Source: an uncultured Eubacteriales bacterium (lineage in GTDB: Bacteria > Bacillota > Clostridia > Oscillospirales > Oscillospiraceae). Taken from it: a stretch of DNA of 6,923 nucleotides. The notes beneath the pieces were generated by a model. The model did not search any database. It had not been told where the DNA came from and saw nothing but the letters and a program-made list of their open reading frames with translations. Below are positions 1 through 5,799 of the stretch, piece after piece (the stretch's first letter is position 1; the number at the start of each line of letters is the position of its first letter). The stretch is from positions 1 through 6,923 of the forward strand of contig URAM01000045.1 of the NCBI GenBank assembly GCA_900545815.1, given 5' to 3'. Both the position numbers and the translations under genes were made by a program.

Positions 1-9
1 GTGAAATGA

Positions 10-41
10 AAAGGGCTCCCGAAAATCGCAAGATTTTTGGG
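10..41 (-). terminator. Candidate terminator after the mgtE relic
   Basis: Read on the minus strand, CCCAAAAATC (41 to 32) pairs with GATTTTCGGG (27 to 18) around a 4-nt TTGC loop, giving a 10-position stem with one A-C mismatch. It is followed by AGCCC and then a short TTTT run (13 to 10). It lies 10 bases past the stop codon of the mgtE remnant, where a terminator is expected. The T-run is short and displaced from the stem by five bases, so termination strength is uncertain. Confidence 0.45.
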
Positions 42-51
42 AATTGCGGCG

Positions 52-171
52 TCACGCAAGATGCATAAAATTCAAGAGGATCAGCCAGGCCAAACCATAA
101 TAAGTGGTCACAGCGATCAGATCGTTGATGGTGGTGATGAGGGGGCCGGATGCAACAGCACTATGCCTCCT
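52..171 (-). pseudogene. mgtE: Decayed C-terminal remnant of magnesium transporter MgtE
   Basis: The minus strand, read from base 159 to the TGA at 54-52, encodes AVASGPLITTINDL followed by a hydrophobic tail (IAVTTYYGLAWLIL) and NFMHLA. This matches from memory the last transmembrane part of the MgtE Mg2+ channel, where the motif is DPAVASGPLITT..D. Intact MgtE has about 450 residues and a cytosolic N-domain, CBS pair and five membrane helices; here only the last 35 or so residues are recognisable. Just upstream in frame is RRHS instead of the usual (I/L)DP, preceded by a TAA stop at 174-172. The preceding in-frame residues (RLPFPFV) may be a faint continuation. No start codon with a ribosome site gives a full protein, and the region above 175 is full of stops, so this is a non-functional relic. 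Confidence 0.75.
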
Positions 172-174
172 TTA

Positions 175-573
175 CACAAATGGGAATGGCAGGCGTGTAA
201 TGATCTTGTTTACAGCTGAAAAAGGGCATAAAAATACCATTGTCGGTTACAAACAAAACTCCTACATCGCCTACAATTTGATTGCGTAGAGTTGTGTTGA
301 AGCAAACAATGGCACGCACATATTCGTGAAGGTGACGTTAGAACACAGGCAGTCGTTCGCAGTACACGTTCAGAAAATACAAAAATGCTGCATTGCTGTT
401 GGCATCATGCGTTTACGCTCCCAAGCAAAGACAGACTGCAAGCCAGCCCCACGAGAAGAAGATTCCTCTCATGGGGCTGGCTTGCTGAGAAGCGCTCAAA
501 AGGGGGATTTCGGGCATTGAATTTCCGACTGCCCTTTCAAATGAACGGAGACGAAGCTGGTTTTTAAGCCCTG
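175..573. other. Gene-free stretch between the mgtE relic and the PucR-type regulator
   Basis: About 400 bases with no ORF that I can defend. The 60-64 codon open frames here have no ribosome site and no recognisable motifs, and all three minus frames are broken by stops. The only clear structure is the long inverted repeat at 438-485, listed separately. A weaker GGGCA/TGCCC dyad lies near 510-536. The stretch serves as the 3' flank of the regulator gene and probably holds decayed mgtE or rearranged sequence, but I cannot recognise any specific origin. Confidence 0.6.
438..485. repeat. Long perfect inverted repeat (14-bp arms)
   Basis: GCAAGCCAGCCCCA (438-451) is the exact reverse complement of TGGGGCTGGCTTGC (472-485). 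The 20-base interior can form a further 4-bp GAGA/TCTC stem, so the RNA on either strand would fold into a very stable 48-nt hairpin. It lies 89 bases downstream of the regulator's stop codon (574). Neither side carries a T-run, so it is not a canonical intrinsic terminator. It could still act as an mRNA 3'-end stabiliser for the regulator transcript, or be a copy of a small dispersed palindromic repeat. Only the base pairing is certain. Confidence 0.7.
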
Positions 574-2139
574 TTAGTAATCTAAGGTCTTGGAAGCCTC
601 GATGGCTCGCATGGCCACATACAGGGAGGAGAACATACTGGGCGAGTCGAAATCCACGTTGGTGATCTCTCGCATATTCTTCATCAGGTACTTCACCGTG
701 TTATGGTGGATGTCCATCTCCGCCGCACAGGCAGACAGGTCGCCGTTGTTGCGCAGATAGGACATCAGCGTTTTTACATACTCGGTGTGATACTGGGCGT
801 CATACCGCTCCAACGCAATGAACACCGGATGCTGGAGACATTTGAAGATGGGGGAGGGCTTGCACAGATGGATCATGTGATCCAGTAAGTAGTCAGAGAA
901 TACATAGTAATGCTTGTTGGCATCCTTGCTCTCGCCAATGTCAATGGTCAGCTTTGCTAACTCATATTGAGTCTTAATTTCTTTGGGGCTGTAGAACACA
1001 TTGCTGGAGGCAGCCTGAAGGTTGTGCTCCTGAATGGATTCGTGGATCAGCTCCAAAAACTCCGGACTGTGGGGCTGGTACTGCTTGGCGTCCAGCAGGA
1101 GAACCACATACTGCTCAAAGATGATGCACAGATTGGTCTGGAGCAAGGGGATCATGAACCGGCGGATGAGGTTGCAGGGCACGTCCTGGTTGTGCCGGTA
1201 GACGGCGGAACTGGTGACCACCAGCAGGGTCATCTCCTCGGGCAGCGTGATGTCAAACCGCTTGCATTGCGCCTGAGCGTCCTCCTCGCTGAACTCGTTG
1301 CCCAGCATGATGCGCATGAAGGAGCGTTCGTTGCTGGAGATGGCCACATAATCATTGCTGTGGTTTTCCATGAACAGGCTGACAATGCCCCGCAGCTGCT
1401 GGATCATATCCAGGTCGGAGGGTACATAGGGGCGCATAAAGCTGTAGGCACAGAGCATCCCAAAGAACTGCTGCCGCACATAGATGGTGGCGCTGATCTT
1501 CTGCACTCCGTTGGGCAGGGTCACACGCATCAGACCGTTGCGCTCCCGCACCGAGTCCAGCAGGGCGTTATCCGGCAGATTGGTCAAAAACTCCGGCGTG
1601 CAGAACGTCTCCATCACATCCGCACCCATAGGATTGGTCACTACCATCTCGCCGGCGCGAGAGTAGGCGAACAGGCTGGGGACGGTGTTGTGGAGAGAAA
1701 AGGGAAGGCCGGTACATTCGGTGGCCGCAGTGAGCAGATCGGTCACATCGTGGCAGGACAGCGCCAGAGAGAGCAGTTTGTTTTGAAAGAGAAGCGGGTC
1801 GTAAGGCGTTGTCAGATCGTCCTGCAGCGACTCCCATACCGAGCCGAAGGAAGTCTCTTTGTCCAGCAGGATCAGGGGGGTTTTCTTGTACTTCGTCCGC
1901 TGGGTAGCGCTCAATTCAGCAGGGGCGTCCTTGTCACGATAGCAAATGATGGCCGCTGCCGGCACCTTATTCTTGTGGGAGATAAGCTGGCTCATGGACA
2001 CAATGTAGAGCCGGTCAGGGGTGGTCAGCAACAGGGTGCTGCCGATGGAGCCATACTCGATGAACTCCGCCTCCGGCCCAATCAGCTCCGGTGCAAAGGG
2101 CGCCAGGGCGGTCAGAATGGTTTCAGTCGTAACTCTCAT
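574..2139 (-). CDS. PucR/CdaR-type transcriptional regulator
   Basis: Encodes 521 residues. The C-terminus (about 453-511) matches the PucR-type helix-turn-helix: YVKTLMSYLRNNGDLSACAA, then IHHNTVKYLMKNMREI, then a D-x-D-SP segment and a final helix. The family consensus is HrNTlxYRL; here it reads HHNTVKYLM, so two usually basic positions are changed (His479, Leu485). The centre (about 270-400) resembles the degenerate GGDEF-like domain of CdaR/PucR proteins, and residues 115-260 look like a GAF-type sensor region. The first 110 residues are weakly PucR-N-like. There is no signal peptide or membrane segment, so it is a cytosolic one-component regulator with unknown ligand. I prefer ATG at 2139 over TTG at 2145: the AAAGGA at 2155-2150 is 10 nt from ATG but only 4 nt from TTG. 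It has its own promoter and is separated from purA by a terminator, so it is monocistronic. Family members control purine, sugar-acid or amino-acid use; the target here is not visible. Confidence 0.85.
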   Translation of the reverse strand: MRVTTETILTALAPFAPELIGPEAEFIEYGSIGSTLLLTTPDRLYIVSMSQLISHKNKVPAAAIICYRDKDAPAELSATQRTKYKKTPLILLDKETSFGSVWESLQDDLTTPYDPLLFQNKLLSLALSCHDVTDLLTAATECTGLPFSLHNTVPSLFAYSRAGEMVVTNPMGADVMETFCTPEFLTNLPDNALLDSVRERNGLMRVTLPNGVQKISATIYVRQQFFGMLCAYSFMRPYVPSDLDMIQQLRGIVSLFMENHSNDYVAISSNERSFMRIMLGNEFSEEDAQAQCKRFDITLPEEMTLLVVTSSAVYRHNQDVPCNLIRRFMIPLLQTNLCIIFEQYVVLLLDAKQYQPHSPEFLELIHESIQEHNLQAASSNVFYSPKEIKTQYELAKLTIDIGESKDANKHYYVFSDYLLDHMIHLCKPSPIFKCLQHPVFIALERYDAQYHTEYVKTLMSYLRNNGDLSACAAEMDIHHNTVKYLMKNMREITNVDFDSPSMFSSLYVAMRAIEASKTLDY

Positions 2140-2251
2140 ATTCAAAAAATCCTTTATGATCCAAATAAACGTTGAAGTTCTGCCATAAAATAGGAGGGAG
2201 GCAGTGTCTTATGTCTTTCGACAGAACATCTGCAACCAATAAAACGAGTAT

Positions 2252-2281
2252 ATTATATACCGAAAAAAGGGAAAGAGTCAA
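2252..2281 (-). promoter_or_regulatory. Sigma-A promoter of the PucR-type regulator
   Basis: On the minus strand, TTGACT (2281-2276) is followed after 18 bases by TATAAT (2257-2252). This is one mismatch from consensus in the -35 box and perfect in the -10. The predicted start, around 2245, gives a leader of about 105 nt. The leader contains a small TGTC-GAAA-GACA stem and a CTGCC/GGCAG dyad of unclear meaning. Confidence 0.8.
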
Positions 2282-2320
2282 TGCGTAAAAGTACAAGTTC
2301 GGAGTTTTTGAACATACGCA
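2282..2320. promoter_or_regulatory. Candidate operator dyad next to the regulator promoter
   Basis: TGCGTA (2282-2287) and TACGCA (2315-2320) are inverted copies, with an inner pair GTTC (2297-2300) and GAAC (2310-2313). The outer arm abuts the -35 box at 2276-2281. Position and symmetry suit a regulator-binding site, perhaps for autoregulation by the adjacent PucR-type protein. The arms are short and unevenly spaced, so chance is possible. Confidence 0.3.
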
Positions 2321-2370
2321 AGGAAAATTCAGGGAAGGTTTTAGCAAAACAGACAAAACACGGGATGGAT

Positions 2371-2407
2371 ATAAAAAGGAGAGGATATACCGCAGCATAT
2401 CCTCTCC
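2371..2407 (-). terminator. Intrinsic terminator of purA
   Basis: On the minus strand, GGAGAGGATAT (2407-2397) pairs perfectly over 11 bp with ATATCCTCTCC (2388-2378) around an 8-nt loop. TTTTT follows immediately (2377-2373). It begins 33 bases after the purA stop codon, so it should end the purA transcript and insulate the regulator gene downstream. Confidence 0.92.
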
Positions 2408-2440
2408 AAAACACGATCCAATGGTTGGATGCGTACCTGA

Positions 2441-3724
2441 TCACTTCCGGTACGTCATCTCATGGCGCTTGGGTCCGGTGGATACCATCTTGATGGGAAC
2501 CCCGATCTTGGATTCCAGGAATTCCACATACTTTTTGGCGTTTTCCGGCAGGGCGTCATAGTCGGTGATGCCCCGAATGTCGCATTTCCAGCCAGGCAGT
2601 TTTTCAAACACCGGCTTTGCCTTCACCAGCTGGTTGGGCACCGGGAAGGTGGTGGTCACCTTGCCGTCGATCTCATAGCCCACGCACACGGGGATCTCAT
2701 CCAGATAGCCCAGCACGTCCAGACAGGTCAGCGCCACCTCAGTCGCACCCTGCACCGTGCAGCCGTACTTGGTGGCCACGGTATCGAACCAGCCCACTCG
2801 GCGGGGACGCCCTGTTGTGGCACCGAATTCGCCCTTGTCGCCGCCTCTGCGCCGCAGCTCGTCACCGGCTTCTCCTTCCACCTCGCTGAGGAAGGGTTCC
2901 GTCTTGGAGCCGACACAGGAGGAATAAGCCTTGGTGACCGCAATGACATCACTGATCTGGGTGGGCGGGATGCAGGCGCCCACTGCGCCGAAGCCTGCCA
3001 GAGTGTGGGAGGAGGTGGTCATGGGATAGATGCCCAGGTCGGGATCCTTCATGGAACCCAGCTGCCCCTCCAGCAGGACGGTCTTGCCCTCCTTCAGGGC
3101 TTCATGCAGGAAGGTCACCGTGTCCCCTACATAGGGACGCACCAGATCCCGCAGCTCCATCAGCTCATCAAAGATGGCCTTGGGATCCACAGGGGGCTTG
3201 TGGTACAGATGTTCAAAGAGCACATTCTTCACTTCACAGGCGGCGGTCAGCCGTTCCATCAGCCGTTTCTCATCGAACAGATCGCACAGCTGAATGCCGA
3301 TCTTGGCGTATTTGTCCGAGTAGAAGGGGGCGATGCCGCTCTTGGTGGAGCCGAAGGACTTGCCGCCCAACCGCTCCTCCTCATAGGTGTCCTGCAGCAC
3401 ATGATAAGGCATCAGCAGCTGCACCCGTTCCGAAACCATCAGATTGGGGGCAGGAGCGTTCTGTGCTTGAATGTCCTTCAGCTCATCCACCAGCTTCTTC
3501 ACGTCCAGTGCCACGCCGTTGCCGATGACATTGGTCACATGGGAGTAGAAAGAGCCGGAGGGCAGGATGTGGAGGGCGAAGCGGCCATAATCATTGATGA
3601 TGGTGTGGCCGGCGTTGGCACCGCCTTGGAAGCGTACCACGATGTCGGAATGTTCCGCCAGCATATCCGTGATCTTCCCCTTGCCTTCATCGCCCCAGTT
3701 GGCGCCTACGATTGCTTTTACCAT
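2441..3724 (-). CDS. purA: Adenylosuccinate synthetase
   Basis: Catalyses IMP + L-aspartate + GTP to adenylosuccinate, the first step from IMP to AMP, in the cytosol. It is 427 residues, the normal length. The start is ATG 3724 (MVKAIVGANWGDEGKGK): AAGGAG at 3739-3734 is 9 nt upstream, and an earlier in-frame start would add 15 unrelated residues. Visible motifs are the P-loop with catalytic Asp12 (8-17), GGANAGHT with catalytic His40 (34-41), GIAPFYSDKYAK (130-141), the EG..GS.KD..LGIYP.TTSS region (219-239), GATTGRPRRVGWFD (301-314) and the C-terminal STGPKR (415-420). Several positions differ from E. coli and Bacillus PurA: EGQLGS for EGAQGT, DKYAK for DKxAR, and TCLDVLG (333-339) for TKLDVLD, which loses the guanine-stacking Lys but keeps the Asp. 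I believe this is a clostridial subfamily rather than decay. The gene has its own promoter and terminator. Confidence 0.96.
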   Translation of the reverse strand: MVKAIVGANWGDEGKGKITDMLAEHSDIVVRFQGGANAGHTIINDYGRFALHILPSGSFYSHVTNVIGNGVALDVKKLVDELKDIQAQNAPAPNLMVSERVQLLMPYHVLQDTYEEERLGGKSFGSTKSGIAPFYSDKYAKIGIQLCDLFDEKRLMERLTAACEVKNVLFEHLYHKPPVDPKAIFDELMELRDLVRPYVGDTVTFLHEALKEGKTVLLEGQLGSMKDPDLGIYPMTTSSHTLAGFGAVGACIPPTQISDVIAVTKAYSSCVGSKTEPFLSEVEGEAGDELRRRGGDKGEFGATTGRPRRVGWFDTVATKYGCTVQGATEVALTCLDVLGYLDEIPVCVGYEIDGKVTTTFPVPNQLVKAKPVFEKLPGWKCDIRGITDYDALPENAKKYVEFLESKIGVPIKMVSTGPKRHEMTYRK

Positions 3725-3770
3725 GATGCAAGACTCCTTATTATTCCGTATCGGGAACGTCCGTTTCAAC

Positions 3771-3787
3771 GGTTCTCACAGAGAACC
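3771..3787. promoter_or_regulatory. Inverted repeat at the purA transcription start
   Basis: GGTTCTC (3771-3777) and GAGAACC (3781-3787) form a perfect 7-bp dyad with a 3-bp centre. It begins 7 bases past the purA -10 box, so it lies at the predicted +1. As DNA it is well placed as an operator; as RNA it would be a 5'-terminal hairpin that could stabilise the message. A smaller dyad, CCGTT/AACGG (3761-3772), overlaps it. It does not resemble the Bacillus PurR box or a purine riboswitch. Confidence 0.5.
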
Positions 3788-3794
3788 ACATGAC

Positions 3795-3823
3795 ATTATA
3801 CGGAAAGCAGAGTGGAAATGCAA
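3795..3823 (-). promoter_or_regulatory. Sigma-A promoter of purA
   Basis: On the minus strand, TTGCAT (3823-3818) is separated by 17 bases from a perfect TATAAT (3800-3795). The expected start, near 3788, leaves a leader of about 64 nt before ATG 3724. The promoter lies in the 107-bp gap below the 209-residue gene, so purA can be transcribed independently of it. No terminator separates the two genes, so read-through is also possible. Confidence 0.85.
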
Positions 3824-3831
3824 GGTAAAAA

Positions 3832-4461
3832 TCAACAAAATTGCAGTGTCTCCCTAGAGAATGGGGTGGAAACGGTGAAAAAGTCAGAAACAGTTGCAGG
3901 ATTTGCAAGTTTTGACCACCCGCAGACCAGTTCCGCCTCTGTCAAAGTACACCACACCCGCCCATGCCGCCACCCCGTCCCACGGACGCCCGCTTCCCGT
4001 GCTGCTGTTTTCAGCTTCCGCCAAAAGTTCCGCCGTGCCTTCCGCTGCTCCGGCAGAAACTGTTCCAGCCGGCACAGTGTCCCGCGCTCCACATCCCACA
4101 CCTGTCCCCACTGCCGCAGCAAGACCGACTCCCCCTGCCAGGTCACCTGCCACTGCCACAGCACGCTCCAAAACCGCTCATCCAGCAGGGTGGTCTCAAA
4201 GCCCAGCGCCGCCTCCAGCGGCGCAAAAGGCAGCGCATTGCGCCGTGCCAACTGCGCCCCCTCTGCCGCCTGCTCCAATAACCATCCCTCACAGGCACGG
4301 TTCCATCGCCGATCCAGCTCCGTTAGGCAGCGCTCCAACCGCCGCTGGGCACGGGGCGGCAGAGGCTGCAATTTGGGCAGCATACACCGGCACCGCACCA
4401 GCACTTCCCCTTGGGCGCACAGCTCCCGTTCCTGGATTTCCTCCGTCAATACCAGTTTCAT
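3832..4461 (-). CDS. Conserved-looking hypothetical protein, Trp- and Cys-rich
   Basis: Encodes 209 residues that I do not confidently recognise. The start is ATG 4461: AGGAGG (4474-4469) is 7 nt upstream, while the ATG at 4467 is only 1 nt away. It has no signal peptide or membrane helix and looks cytosolic. It has 12 Trp, many of them at 98-122 (WSVLWQWQVTWQG and on), and 9 Cys, including CRC at 24-26. Residues 28-60 are a basic, Arg/Leu-rich probable helix. The stretch 89-136 (FETTLLDERFWSV, then VWDVERGTLCRLEQFLP) vaguely recalls DUF3298/RsiV-type domains, which have a y.D..TG..l.L.dlf pattern, but this is a weak resemblance. Codon use (CTG, GAG, CAG, CGG) resembles the neighbours, and the opposite-strand frames are Pro/Ala/Ser/His shadows without ribosome sites. 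It lies divergent to the yerC-like gene and upstream of purA. No good promoter box was found in front of it. Confidence 0.75.
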   Translation of the reverse strand: MKLVLTEEIQERELCAQGEVLVRCRCMLPKLQPLPPRAQRRLERCLTELDRRWNRACEGWLLEQAAEGAQLARRNALPFAPLEAALGFETTLLDERFWSVLWQWQVTWQGESVLLRQWGQVWDVERGTLCRLEQFLPEQRKARRNFWRKLKTAAREAGVRGTGWRHGRVWCTLTEAELVCGWSKLANPATVSDFFTVSTPFSRETLQFC

Positions 4462-4527
4462 GCACATCCCTCCTGAAAAAGTCTATGATTGGAGCAGAAA
4501 AGGGTGCGGTTTTTTCTGAAAAATAGG

Positions 4528-4556
4528 TTTACTTTCACGCAGTAAAATGTTAAAAT
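4528..4556 (+). promoter_or_regulatory. Sigma-A promoter of the yerC-like operon
   Basis: TTTACT (4528-4533), a 17-base spacer, then TAAAAT (4551-4556); an A/T-rich stretch lies just upstream (4511-4524). The predicted start is about 4563, giving a 36-nt leader to ATG 4599, with AGGAGG at 4585-4590 spaced 8 nt from the start. Confidence 0.75.
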
Positions 4557-4564
4557 AGTGAAAG
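4528..4564. promoter_or_regulatory. Overlapping dyads covering the yerC-like promoter
   Basis: Two inverted repeats overlap the promoter: TTTACT (4528-4533) with AGTAAA (4541-4546), and CTTTCAC (4532-4538) with GTGAAAG (4558-4564). Together they span from the -35 box to about +1. A protein bound here would block RNA polymerase, so autoregulation by the TrpR-like product is a reasonable guess. The sites do not resemble the E. coli trp operator. Confidence 0.35.
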
Positions 4565-4598
4565 ACAGATTTGGAACAGTACCCAGGAGGTAAAACAT

Positions 4599-4955
4599 AT
4601 GTCTAAGGTATTTGGCAAAGAGCCGAGTATGAATTTATATAAAATGATTCTGGAATTGAAGGATCTGGACGAATGTTACCGATTTTTCCAGGATCTCTGC
4701 ACCGTGTCCGAGCTGCGTGCCATGGAGCAGCGCTTTGACGTGGCTGTTTTGCTCCAAAAAGGCATGATCTACAACGAAATCTTGGAGCAGACCGGCGCCA
4801 GCTCCGCCACCATCAGTCGGGTCAACCGTGCCCTGAACTATGGCGTGGAGGGCTATCACCAGGTCTTTGCTCGGGTGCTGGGGGATGAGTGTGTCCCGCC
4901 TACGGCGGAGAAGGGGCGCAAAGCAGGCCGCAAAAAAAAGACGGAGGACGCATGA
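4599..4955 (+). CDS. YerC/YecD-family TrpR-like DNA-binding protein
   Basis: Encodes 118 residues of the Trp-repressor-like superfamily, YerC/YecD type. The family pattern is clear: LKDLDECYRFFQDLCTVSEL (20-39), an alpha-helical QRFDVAVLL segment (44-52), then the helix-turn-helix YNEILEQTGASSATISRVNR (58-77) followed by ALNYG. Bacillus YerC shows the same order and about the same core length. The C-terminus adds a Lys/Arg-rich tail (EKGRKAGRKKK, 104-114) that may strengthen DNA contact. The start ATG has AGGAGG 8 nt upstream; Met11 lacks such a site. Whether it binds tryptophan is unknown, and YerC-type proteins should not be assumed to be Trp repressors. It is the first gene of the operon and overlaps the methyltransferase by ATGA, so the two are translationally coupled. 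Confidence 0.92.
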   Translation: MSKVFGKEPSMNLYKMILELKDLDECYRFFQDLCTVSELRAMEQRFDVAVLLQKGMIYNEILEQTGASSATISRVNRALNYGVEGYHQVFARVLGDECVPPTAEKGRKAGRKKKTEDA

Positions 4956-5731
4956 GCGCCTACGGAGAACTGGCTCGCTACTACGACGGCCTGACCCGAG
5001 ACGTGGACTACACCCAATGGGTGGCCTGGTACCAGAAGTGGTTCCAGCGCAGTGAGGTTCCGGTGAAGATCGTCCTGGACTTGGCCTGCGGTACCGGCAC
5101 CTTGACCTGTCTCTTGGCGCAGGCGGGTTACTCCATGATCGGCACCGATCTGTCCATCGAGATGCTCTCAGAAGCCCAGGAGAAGGCGCTGGAACTGACC
5201 TGCGAGCCGCCGGTGTTCCTGCACCAGTCCATGGACAAGCTGGACCTGTTCGGCACCATCGACGCCTGTGTTTCCAGCCTGGACAGCCTGAACTATGTCA
5301 CCGATGAGGCGATCTTGCGTGCCGCCTTCCACAAAATCCACACCTTCCTCATGCCCAACGGCTGCTTCCTGTTCGACATCTTAGCCCCCGCCCACCTGCG
5401 CAGCCTGGACGGCCAGATGTTCGTAGACGAGACGGAGGACGTCTTTTGTCTCTGGCGGGCGGAGTACGATCGGGAAAACGCCCAGATCACCTACGGCATG
5501 GATCTGTTCGAGCGGGACGGCGATTGCTGGTACCGAGCGCAGGAGGAACACACCGAACGGGCATGGGAGCCGGAGTTTTTAAAACAGATGCTCCTGGACG
5601 CCGGTTTTGCGTCCGTTGCCTATTACGGCGGCATGGAGGAACGTCCGCCCCGCCCTGACGACCGGCGCTTGACCTTCGTCTGTGTCAACGGGGAAGGAGG
5701 ACAGCAGATCCCGCCCGATTACGTCCCTTAA
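4952..5731 (+). CDS. Class I SAM-dependent methyltransferase (YqeM-like)
   Basis: Encodes 259 residues. The N-terminus (YGELARYYDGLTRDVDYTQW, 4-23) is typical of small methyltransferases like Bacillus YqeM. Motif I, the SAM-binding loop, is VLDLACGTGTLT (41-52). The acidic motif II is GTDLS (64-68), followed by EML. Residues 100-116 (FGTIDACVSSLDSLNYV) correspond to motif IV, and MPNGCFLFDI (134-143) to the strand after it. The C-terminal 150-246 region is the substrate domain, ending in a typical LLDAGF..V..YGG pattern. The substrate is unknown; small metabolites, tRNA or proteins are all possible. The ATG at 4952 overlaps the upstream TGA (ATGA), with GGAGG at 4943-4947. A further upstream in-frame start would lie inside the regulator gene and adds residues without family character. 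Cytosolic; no odd residues in the SAM motifs. Confidence 0.88.
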   Translation: MSAYGELARYYDGLTRDVDYTQWVAWYQKWFQRSEVPVKIVLDLACGTGTLTCLLAQAGYSMIGTDLSIEMLSEAQEKALELTCEPPVFLHQSMDKLDLFGTIDACVSSLDSLNYVTDEAILRAAFHKIHTFLMPNGCFLFDILAPAHLRSLDGQMFVDETEDVFCLWRAEYDRENAQITYGMDLFERDGDCWYRAQEEHTERAWEPEFLKQMLLDAGFASVAYYGGMEERPPRPDDRRLTFVCVNGEGGQQIPPDYVP

Positions 5732-5746
5732 TCCACATTCAAATCC

Positions 5747-5772
5747 GGTGAGCCAACTTCCGTTGGCTCGCT
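5747..5772 (+). terminator. Stable hairpin between the methyltransferase and hslO
   Basis: GAGCCAAC (5750-5757) pairs with GTTGGCTC (5762-5769) around a UUCC loop, and three further pairs (two of them G-U) extend it to 11 bp. It follows the methyltransferase stop by 15 bases. The downstream sequence is CTTTCCCC, not a T-run, so it is at best a weak terminator. Because I see no promoter for hslO in the gap, it may instead be a processing or stability element that lowers or separates hslO expression. Confidence 0.45.
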
Positions 5773-5799
5773 TTCCCCATTTATAGGAGGTATGTTACG

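Noticed and set aside
326..520. 64-codon plus-strand frame in the left gene-free region
   Set aside because: No ribosome site and no motif, and it runs through the long inverted repeat.
967..2175. 402-codon plus-strand open frame opposite the PucR-type gene
   Set aside because: Shadow of the regulator gene caused by its codon bias; no ribosome site and no recognisable domain.
2123..2398. 91-codon hydrophobic minus-strand frame ahead of the regulator
   Set aside because: It spans the regulator promoter, its candidate operator and part of the purA terminator, and overlaps the regulator start; AT-rich noncoding DNA reads as hydrophobic by chance.
2462..3793. 443-codon open frame on the plus strand opposite purA
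   Set aside because: It is the antisense shadow of a certain purA; its sequence is His/Gly/Gln-rich with no family motifs and no ribosome site.
3725..3831. Possible purine riboswitch or PurR box upstream of purA
   Set aside because: The predicted leader is only about 64 nt and shows neither the purine-aptamer core nor a Bacillus-type PurR box.
3894..4526. Pro/Ala-rich and Ser/Arg-rich plus-strand frames over the 209-residue gene
   Set aside because: Low-complexity composition typical of antisense reading; no ribosome site, whereas the minus-strand frame has a well-spaced AGGAGG.
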